64,000 nt of DNA from Polychytrium aggregatum (Eukaryota; Chytridiomycota; Chytridiomycetes; Polychytriales), in the NCBI RefSeq assembly GCF_025602895.1, contig NW_026516216.1, forward strand, positions 620,001 through 684,000, given 5' to 3'. Within the stretch, counting starts at the first letter, position 1; each line of letters starts with the position of its first letter. The translations under genes were made by a program, and so were the position numbers. A model generated the notes under the pieces. It was not told where the DNA came from. It worked only from the letters and a program-made list of their open reading frames with translations, and made no database searches. Below are positions 56,223-64,000 of this stretch, piece by piece.

Positions 56223-57735
56223 GGAATGCAGCACAAGGCGGCGCGTTTTTTCCTTTGGCCGGCGCGTCTTGTGTAGCGCCGCGGGGCTCTCTGCGCTGCG
56301 CAGCAACAGTGTCTGTGTGTGCGCCAGCTGCAGCGCAGTCAGGTGGGGAGCACGGGACCGACACTGTGGCACCGGCGGATGCTGTTCTGTGTCCGCGCGC
56401 CGTCGCCACCCAGTTCATGTGACGGGCGCCACCGCTATTTTGGGCCCGAGGCGAGAGCCCCAGCGAGAACAGCGAGATGCCGGGCGAGAGCGGGAGAGAG
56501 ATCAAGCCCAATCCTGGATCGCAAGCATACCACCATCAATTTTTTCCGGCCCCTCGCGGCTGCTCATCTCGGTCACCCGAAAGTCACGTTGGATGTGGCG
56601 CAGCAAAAGTTGGAATCCGGCCATGGTCGGTTGACGGCATTTGGTATCGTCTTGAGCCGATTGACGGTGGTGGTGGGCGATTGGTGTGGAGGAATGACCA
56701 ATTGTATCATTGTTGGAAGCTCCACTCCGATTGCGGACAAGAACCACCACCGTCTGAATCTCTCTGGTTGGAAACCTAGTCAAGCGTGGCTGTGTGTCAG
56801 CGAGATGACATGATCGTTTGGCTATCAGGCAAGACTCACCTTGACAAGATGTCTTCCCACGACTGATTGAGCGAGCGATGCGTTTCTGGATCTGAATCAA
56901 GGACGCCACTGTGCAGTATCTCTGCCAGCCCAAAATGCGCTGGTTTTGAGGAGATTCTTTCTTCCCCAAGGGCAGAACCAGCCATCGTCGCTATTTTCAC
57001 GCCAGATGGCTCCCCGCAAGAGAAAGACACCACCCAGGCGACCAAGTGGATCCAGAGCACCCACAATATACTTGGTCTGCAGGAATGGATGAGCACCACA
57101 CCAAGTCCCAAGATCCCTGGGTTGGATCCCTTCCTGCGATACATTCGCCATGTGTTCGATGGAGACATGCTGGAGAAACAGCTGTACTTCAGCCTGACCC
57201 GGCGACGGCGATTCAAGCGACTCGATCTCCACAGCAAGCGACAGCGCACCGTCCACGAGATGTGCAAGCGAGTCATTGACCAGGCACCAAGGGAGACCGA
57301 GGTGGTGATTGCCTTTGGGAATGCATCCTGGAAACAAGGGAAGGGATACACATCCAGTCCCAGGAGACTCAGGTTTGTCAAGTACTTTGAGCAGTTCCAC
57401 CACCACCGGAGACGACCACCAGACCGATCCATCTCCAAGATCCATGTGTGCTCGGTGAACGAGTTCAACACATCCCAGGTGTGCTCACATTGCCGGGAAG
57501 CCAAGCGACTCGAGAAGGTCGAGCATCTTGATGTCGAGAAACCACACTTTGTCCGGAGCTGTGCAAGCTGTCATACGCTGTGGGATCGAGACATCAATGC
57601 AGCCAGGAACATGATCTCGGTATGCCAGTCGATCATCGTCACAGGAGATCGACCGGGTGTATTCAAGACTGTGCTTCTCAAACCAACCAAAACCACTCGA
57701 TTGCCAACGAAGACAGGAGTGCAATGCCATGGCCT

Positions 57736-57765
57736 GCCCGCTGGGCCTACAGTCAGTCAGCGGGC
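57736..57765 (+). ncRNA. Candidate fRNA hairpin in the degenerate element
   Basis: GCCCGCTG (57736-57743) and CAGCGGGC (57758-57765) form a perfect 8-bp stem with a 14-nt loop, 20 bp inside the terminal repeat and just after the region aligning with the Fanzor C-terminus. A guide-RNA scaffold would be expected in that position. Evidence is structural only. Confidence 0.3.
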
Positions 57766-57785
57766 TTCAGAAGCCAGGAAGGATC

Positions 57786-57811
57786 TGTCCCGTTTCTTTC
57801 TGGATAGACTG
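57786..57811 (-). repeat. Terminal inverted repeat of the degenerate Fanzor element
   Basis: 22 of 26 positions match the reverse complement of 35530-35555. TA follows at 57812-57813. Confidence 0.85.
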
Positions 57812-57813
57812 TA

Positions 57814-57933
57814 AGTATCTTGTTCCTTGTGCATTTTGACAGTGGATGCCGGGTCGCCCATATTCTGGGCAGTCCACTTCGGGGTTGCCATCCCTCTTGG
57901 GATGGTCGATGGGAGGTGTTTGACTCTCTTGCA

Positions 57934-57992
<59 letters not shown>

Positions 57993-58577
57993 GTGTGTGT
58001 GTGTGACGGCGAGAGGCTTCTCGCCTTCCCTCGGGGGTCTCTCGCCAGAGACTGCTCTTCTCGCCAGAGACTGCTCTTCTCGCCGACCGAGGTGGCTCCG
58101 AGAGCGCGTTTTTTCGTTCTCGCTTATTTTTTTAACAAGAGGTTTTTTCATAGTGCACGAACGACCACCCTGGGGCAATCAGTCAAAGCCGAATAGGATT
58201 CACATCGATGGTTTACTGAGGAAGAAGAAAAGAGCAATAAAAAACGAGGAAAAGCAGGTGCTCTGAAACCGCCGCAGCACAGGGCGGCGGACGGGCTCGA
58301 GACAGACACACCATCAGAGCGCAAAGGCACGGTTTATGAATCGGAAAAAGGCAAAGGCAAAATTTTGCTTGCAGAAGTTGGATGGAGGCATCGATCGAGA
58401 CAGGGACGAGGAAACAGATCTTGTCGCTGCTCTTAGACGGGCTGGCTTCTGATCAGATTGGCTTGGCAGTAGGCTCAAGCCAACGGCGCTGCAGCCTGGT
58501 TGAGGGGCATGAGAGCGATCTTGATCCAGCTTTGGCTATCTTGACCTGCTTGGGGATGTGTCTTGGTTGACGCCGCT
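57814..58577. other. Intergenic region with TG microsatellite
   Basis: 3' flank of the CBS-domain gene and right flank of the degenerate element. Two copies of TCTCGCCAGAGACTGCTCTT-like sequence lie at about 58040-58085. No gene was seen. Confidence 0.5.
57936..58007. repeat. TG dinucleotide microsatellite
   Basis: About 24 plus 7 TG units interrupted by gcaaag. Confidence 0.95.
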
Positions 58578-60673
58578 TCAGAGGAGGCGGCTCATTACGT
58601 CGGACAGACTAACGACACCAACAACCTCGCCGTTGTTGTTGACTACCCAGACTCGGTGGGTATGGGTAGCGCTGGAGTTGCCGGAATCAGCCATGAGGAA
58701 AGACGCAGAGACGTGTGGCGAAGCGCAGGATTCGTACCGGCAGTCAGTAAGCCAGGAATACATGAGCCAGGTGCATGCCACGGATCAGTGGGAAGTTGGC
58801 TGATTCGGCAGACCAAGGCAGAGTTGCCAGATGCAGCCAGATCACGATGGCCGATCCAGCTGCTCTCTCAAGCACCGCGATTCGACGATTCAGTCACTCA
58901 CCTCATTTTTTCGATGGCCGAGATGAGCGTGGTGCTGGGGTGGACGGTGAATGACGGGGCACGATCGTTGCCGCCATTCTCCAAGCCCTGCTCCGATCTC
59001 AACTCGACAAAGAATCGGAATACGTTCTCAAACAGCCGGCGCCATCCACCACGATGGGCGAGGATTTCCTTGATATCGGTCATGCCAATGCTGCCACAGA
59101 GCTGCAGAAGATCGCCAAGAGAACCACAGACGGACTAGATGAGTCGGGATTCAGGGCGCGAGCTGCTGTAGCGACGCAGTGTGCAGCAGCTATTGTTTAT
59201 CGAGACGACGCGGTTTGCGCAGGGCATATTCAACAGAAAGCAGCATCTGAAAGAGCAAGATCGACTTCAGCCGCCCAACACTTACCGCAGACGATCCGTC
59301 CGCGCGGCTCACGATGGCAACGGAAGAGACTCCGCGGTCGTGCATCGTGAAGAGGGCTTCGAGGACCTAGATCGCAAAGGCCGATTGCATCGAGGGTGAG
59401 CGAGGGTGGGCGAGCATGCGACGGGCGGAGATCAGCAGCGGTGCAGGCAGCGGTAGTGTCGGGATATGCGATCGGCGGTGTGAGCAGGTGGTCAAAGATA
59501 GGCCCCGTTGTGGATCCTGCACCGGTATGATACTTACCGTATCCTCTTGGGTCACGGAGACCACATCTCCCGAGACCAGGCCAAGGTCCGCAAGGGTCTT
59601 TTCGCCGAGCGCCCAAGTTCCGATAAGGGCTCGGTTGGTGGACAGCTTTCCGAACTGCGAGGCCAGGTAGGCCGAAATCGACGACTGTGACAGAACACCG
59701 ATGAATCTCTGGCCGCCGTCCTCGGTGGGCTCCAGGACGATCACTCGGTGGGCACGGGCACGGACAAACTCTTCGACGGCATCAATTAGGGGGGCGCTCG
59801 CTTGCACCGAGACGAGCGGGTTCCGGTGGGACAGGTTGCTGACCAGCTTGACGGGAACGCCCTGCCGGTCCATAACGGCCCGCTTGACAATATCGGTGAT
59901 TTCCTAAATCACATCGAGAAAGATGGGGATGGTGAGAAAAGGCGCTGGGATTCGATCTGCATGGCGCCAAGGGCCAAAGGCCCATCCCAGACAGAGAGGA
60001 TGGTCAAGTACAGATGGTCGGCAGCGCCGCCAAGCGACCGCTCCCTGATCGCCATTCTGCACGTTGCTGGTGGCAATGTGAAGTTGCAGCCCATCGATCA
60101 GGTTCCCTTTTCGAGCCAAGAAACAGCCCTCCCAACGTATCCGCGCGAAAGCAGACTCAAATGGGGACGACGGCCGAATGATCGGGCAGGGAACGGAGGC
60201 GGTCTGATGGATGATCCAGCAAAACAGAGCCAACGCCGCGCGACCAGGCCGGACAGTACGATCGCCGTACCGTCGGCTGCAGATGGCTGGGAAGCCCTTT
60301 GGAGAGGAAGAGGCGAAGGGAGGGAATTGCACAGCATACATTGCCGGAACGCAGCGATCGGCCTTACCAGCTCCGCGTCGACCGGGACTTGGCTATGGGG
60401 AACCTTGTGGAATACCTCGAGGACGTAGGTGGCCAGATCTCGGTAGTCCAGCATGCCCACAAAGCCGCCGGCCTTTGCATCGTACACCGGGGCCGACGAG
60501 ATCTTGTGGGCAGCCAGGGCGGCACAGCCCTCCTGCACAGAGAGCTCAGAGTCAAGACAGACGGGATGGGGCGGCGCGGACGTGCCGTAGGGCCCGGCGA
60601 GCCCACCAAGCAGGTCCGAGCATTTTGTCGACGAAAGGAGCTTGTGGATGACGTTTTTGGATTCCAAAGTCAT
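58578..60673 (-). CDS. Four-CBS-domain protein (Snf4/Sds23-like)
   Basis: Five exons, 60673-60368, 59903-59538, 59366-59286, 59134-58902 and 58671-58578, join in phase to give 359 aa. Four CBS motifs are visible in order: LSVQEGCAALAAHKISSAPVYD..GFVGMLDYRDL, ASAPLIDAVEEFVRARAHRVIV..RFIGVLSQSSI, EDTVLEALFTMHDRGVSSVAIVSR..GSLGDLLQL, and PSTTLISAIEKMSATHTHRVWVV..EVVGVVSLSDVM. Paired CBS (Bateman) modules bind adenine nucleotides. The size and four-repeat layout recall the AMPK gamma subunit Snf4 and yeast Sds23, but the N-terminus does not allow a choice. The nucleotide-binding Asp pattern (S/T-x-x-D) is present in repeats 1 and 4 (LDYRDL, SLSDVM) and lost in repeat 2 (SQSSI). Confidence 0.85.
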
Positions 60674-61285
60674 GTCGAACAGCTATATGCGTATGTTGCG
60701 GGGGTTGGGAGAAGATGAGGAGATGGGATGGATGATGGAATGGATGATGGCGAGAGCAGCCAGGGAGAGGGAAGAGCCAGAAGGGGATGGAGTTGGCTTG
60801 GCTGGCTGGCTGGCTGGCTGGCTGCAGAAATAGCCCCGCCCCGATTGGCGGGTCAGTCAGAGCGAGTCACTGCCCAGCGCCGGCCCACCACGACGGGTGG
60901 CTGGGTCAACAGACCGCCGCGTGCAGCCAACACCGGTGCCATCGCCGACCCCAGCAAGTTCCGAGCTCCGCCGCCTGTCGGCAGGGCCGTTGCCGTTGCC
61001 GTTGCCGTTGCTGTCGCCGATGCCGTAGCTCGGAGTCGTCGCTGGAATGGCTGCAAGACGACCAAGAAGCCTTGGGCTGGGCCAGACCGTCAGCGATTTC
61101 TCCAGGGACAGCACAGCGATACACTGACAAAGTGGTTGATTTCCATACGCCTCGCCCTCTGGGCGGCGTTGTATTGATGACCCGACAGTACGCATGTTTC
61201 CGTCCCTCCCGAGGCCAGGCCTCGTCGCCCAACCGGTCCTTTCCTTGCCATGCTCCAAGGCAATCCAAGACAATCTGGTCCAAAG
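60674..61285. other. Intergenic region
   Basis: 5' flank of the CBS gene and 3' flank of the asparaginase gene. It has short ggct and ccgttg microsatellites (60799-60825 and 60985-61016) and no supported gene. Confidence 0.5.
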
Positions 61286-63943
61286 TTAGCCAATCAGGGC
61301 GCGCGTTTGGTCGATGCCCTCGGCCAGGATCCTGGCTGCCTCCTGGTGACCGAGCTCCCGTGCAATCGCCAGCGGCGTCTTCTGAGACACATCGCGGGGT
61401 TCGAGATCGATGCTGTCCAATAAGTGGGTGGCTTCGAGGCCTGCGACGGAGACCGGCGTGGCCCTGAGTCGAGCCAGAGACTCGTCCACCAGGAAGCGAA
61501 GGCATTTGAGCCGGTTCTCGAGTGTGGCCTGTGGTCAGACCAGAACCAGAGCCGGAACATGGGCATGAGTACGAGCCCGCCTGTTGCATCCGACATAAAC
61601 TTCCCCTCTCCTTTCATATGGCGCAGATCCTAATCACCGGCGACTGCAGCACCCTACCAAATGGATCAAGGCGAGTTTGCCAAAGGTTCTACGACCAAGG
61701 TCGGCACCGGCCACGCTGAAAGCGGCGAGGGTTCCGGCGTCATCCAGAGCCACGACCCTGATTGGTGGATGCCAAGCAGCTCGTTAGCCGGATCGCATAT
61801 AGCTCGCCGCAGGTATAGCCATAGTTCGCGAGATTGTCTCGGTGTGTCTGCATAGAGTGAGAGGCTGTTGGATGCGCCTTAGTTTTGCCAACAGGCTGCT
61901 GGACCCACCTGGTCAGTCTGATGACAACTTCGGACTGCTCTTCCTCCGAGAAATGGGCACCGCAGTCCCGGAGCAGCTGTACAGCTTCGCGGTTGCTACT
62001 GCTGGCAGCGTCCCACAGAGCCGAGTGTCCAAAGCGGTCTCGGGAGTGAACATTGCTCCCACGTCCCAAAAGGAACTGGATTGTGGCAATCTGGCCCTCG
62101 CTACATGCGACATGCAACGGCGTCTGTGAGCCAGGTTCGATAAGGCACATTGGTGGGGCCGTCAGTAGATACAGCGGATAGCCGACACCATCGAGGAAGA
62201 AATGCAGTCACCCTCCTTCGTGGCTCGAGTAGCTCAATCGGCATTCGTGTGCCCCAGGGCGGGTTATTTCTCATAGCGGCGCTCGGCGGCTCAGCGCCGT
62301 CCCGGATGGAAGAAACAGGGTGATGCATATGTTCCAATCGCGGTCACTCGGCTCCTCCCGGTACACTCAACTTACCCGTCCGTCATAGTCGCCCACGTTG
62401 ACTAGTCCCTCGTATTCGCCAAGGACCTCCATGATTCCAACGATATCGCCAATGCGCGCTGCCTGACAGAGCAGGAAGGGTACCAGGTTCACTTCCAGCG
62501 ATGCAATCTCGGCAGGATCTCGCTTGGGCTCGCCAAAGGTCAGGGTATCAGGGCGTCTGCTGGAGACACCTTCGATCGACGGTCGTCGGGGCAGGCTGTC
62601 TCCGTGGCCCAGGAGAGACATAACCGAGTTGATGAGCCCACGTGTGCGATGCTCGTAGGTAAATCGCTGGCTCCGGATCGGAACCGTGAGCTCGCCGCGC
62701 AGATTCAGCCTCATGCGTCCGCGGCACTCCTCGGGGCCATATCCCTTAGTGAGCAAATAGCACAGCTTGGCCAGTGCACACTGACGAGCAGTTGAATCGG
62801 TTGCAAGTTATCAGAGTGTTAGGGAGGCTTCAAGTCGGCGACGGGGGAGCGGTTGTACCGCTGCGGTGGCAGAGCGGTGCATGAGGTTTTCTCGCCAGTG
62901 AAGCTCCGCAGCCCGAAATCCGACTTGTATATCGAGCCTGCTCCACCACGAGCGCAATCAACAAACTATGTACAACACTGCTGATCGACTGTGGCCACCT
63001 ACCTCTGCCGTCATATCGTATCCGGGAATCACACCAACATCCAACAAGGCTTTCCCCGTGGCGTAAATATCGGTGACGAGACCTCGCCGACACTGGATCG
63101 TCAAAAGATGTCGGGATCCTTGTCAATGCGATTCTGCAGCCGGACGAAGGTGAGCTCCGACGACCTACATCTCTGCTGACGGACAAATCGTCGATCTGTG
63201 TAGCAAGTCCTTACTTGTGTGCAGTTGACAATGACAACGCCGCGATCGCTGGCTTCCTTGAGGATCTGGAGAATCTCCGGGTTGTTGCTGGGGCCATTGC
63301 CGCTGCCAAAGGTCTCAAGGATCGCACCCTTGACAGGAGGGGCGAGGAAGGACTTGACCGTATGCGCCGATATGCCCGGGAAGAAGCGGAGGGTGGCAAT
63401 GTCGGTGGTCATCTTCTTGTGCACACGGAACCTTTCGATGGCCGACGGCCGGAAGATGATGGGCCACGACACATCTGGGATCTGTGAGAACGCATGCTGA
63501 CGTGCTGGCCAGGGGCCGTGGGGTTCACACGAATGACCCCAGCGCAGATAGAGGCTCGCGGGGCTACTCACCAATGTTAATTCCAACGGAGACGAGCGGT
63601 CGGATGTTGGGCGAATCAAAAGCGTTGAAGTCGACAGCATCGACCTTGGAGCTGCGATTACCGCGATAAAGCTTGTGCGAAAAGTACAGCCCGACCTCCG
63701 GAATCACAAAGTGGCCGGCAATAGTCAGCGCCCCGAGAACGTTTTCAACGGCGTCGTTCCGGACCTCTGAGAGCGGGACCTGCGATCCCGTCAGAATCAC
63801 GGTCTTGCCGAGCTCTTCGAGCATGAACGACAGGGCGCTGGCCGTGTATGCCATCGTGTCGGTTCCGTGCAGGATGATGAAGGCGTCGAAAAGCTCGTAA
63901 TTGACCTCAATGTCCGTCGCAATCTTGACCCAATCCGTCATAT
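61286..63943 (-). CDS. L-asparaginase with ankyrin repeats (ASPG type), 5' end beyond window
   Basis: Seven exons in the window (63943-63572, 63474-63215, 63092-63003, 62780-62376, 62123-61909, 61757-61658, 61528-61286) all join in phase. The first begins at a splice acceptor, so the start codon lies beyond 64000. Type I asparaginase blocks: FDAFIILHGTDTMAYTASAL (the TD pair of the active site), KTVILTGSQVP, RGNRSSKVDAVDFNAF, GAILETFGSGNGP, GVVIVNCTQ and VTDIYATGKALLDVGVIPGY. The downstream half has ankyrin repeats: TPLHVACSEGQIATIQFLLG, GHSALWDAASSSNREAVQLL and KTPLAIARELGHQEAARIL. This matches the animal ASPG arrangement (asparaginase plus C-terminal ankyrins), cytosolic, converting asparagine to aspartate and ammonia. 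The first catalytic Thr would lie in the missing exon. Confidence 0.92.
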
Positions 63944-64000
63944 CTGACGCGGGGCAGGGTATTTGATCCGGGAGGCATGGCGTCAGCGATATTGGTAGTG

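Larger units (their letters stand above)
55968..56847. other. Upstream region of the Sel1-repeat gene
   Basis: Holds a TATA-like element and an 11-bp tandem array. Frames through the array are Cys-Leu-Pro-rich artefacts. The left end of the degenerate Fanzor element was not found here. Confidence 0.5.
56848..57811. mobile_element. Internally deleted relative of the Fanzor Tc1/mariner element
   Basis: On the plus strand, in the same order as the 35.5-39.3 kb element, it holds the last 15 codons of the transposase (DVFPRLIERAMRFW then stop, 56848-56895), a Fanzor start (57006) and Fanzor C-terminal third, and the 26-bp terminal repeat (57786-57811) followed by TA. The left terminal repeat and most of the transposase are missing. 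Confidence 0.8.
57006..57813 (+). pseudogene. Degenerate Fanzor with large internal deletion
   Basis: The ATG at 57006 starts MAPRKRKTPPRRPSGSRAP, similar to the N-terminus of the intact copy (MPPKRKGAGDG). The frame soon ends, and a second frame resumes at about 57085 with EWMSTTPSPK and continues as the RuvC C-terminal part: VVIAFGNASWKQGKGY, VNEFNTSQVCSHC, CASCHTLWDRDINAARN. It aligns with the intact protein from about residue 590 to the end. The segment with the first catalytic Asp (IGIDPG) and most of the N-terminal half is gone and the two parts are out of frame, so it cannot be an active nuclease. Confidence 0.8.

Overview
The window looks like nuclear DNA of an early-diverging, probably zoosporic (chytrid-type) fungus. 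The reasons are dense short spliceosomal introns (GTRNGN...YAG), GC-rich sequence with long low-complexity intergenic stretches, fungal-type housekeeping genes (Prp28, SNW1/Prp45, Atg22, EST1/SMG7, Sel1-repeat protein), an animal-like asparaginase with ankyrin repeats, and Fanzor and Tnp2-type transposons. The phylum is an inference; the kingdom is well supported. No tRNA, rRNA or CRISPR array was seen.

Layout, left to right: the 5' part of a C2H2 zinc-finger regulator runs off the left edge (1-855, minus). A 4.1-kb repeat-rich gene-free stretch follows. Next come a seven-exon TAPT1/Emp65-type ER membrane protein (4983-8348, minus) and a many-exon Tnp2/Plavaka-like transposase (9466-13637, plus). 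A small basic ORF (minus) and a Cys-rich single-pass membrane protein (plus) diverge near 15.6 kb. A 2-hydroxychromene-2-carboxylate isomerase-like protein (plus) converges on an Atg22-family permease (minus). From 23.9 to 33.2 kb is a compact housekeeping block: ER cyclophilin with a KKEL tail (minus), SNW1/Prp45 (plus), Prp28 (minus), an EMI1/DUF3128 gene (plus) and an EF-hand protein (minus). A secreted CBM9-like protein follows.

The most interesting region is 35.5-39.3 kb. A 3.74-kb element is bounded by 26-bp imperfect terminal inverted repeats and TA dinucleotides. It carries an intact 790-aa Fanzor (eukaryotic TnpB-like nuclease) and a DD34E Tc1/mariner transposase interrupted by one in-frame TAG. 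An internally deleted relative, with the transposase tail, a gutted Fanzor and the same terminal repeat, lies at 56.8-57.8 kb on the opposite strand.

The remainder holds an EST1/SMG7-family gene (40.1-44.6 kb, minus), a weak secreted-protein candidate, a monoglyceride-lipase-like hydrolase (minus), a GATA factor with a degenerate bromodomain-like module (plus), a Sel1-repeat protein (minus), a four-CBS-domain protein (minus) and an L-asparaginase/ankyrin protein whose 5' end lies beyond the right edge. Three linked genes (Prp28, SNW1, and the nearby but ER-targeted cyclophilin) recall spliceosome biology, but only Prp28 and SNW1 are nuclear splicing factors. Splice junctions quoted to the base were checked for GT/GC-AG and reading-phase continuity by hand; junctions described as approximate were not resolved.
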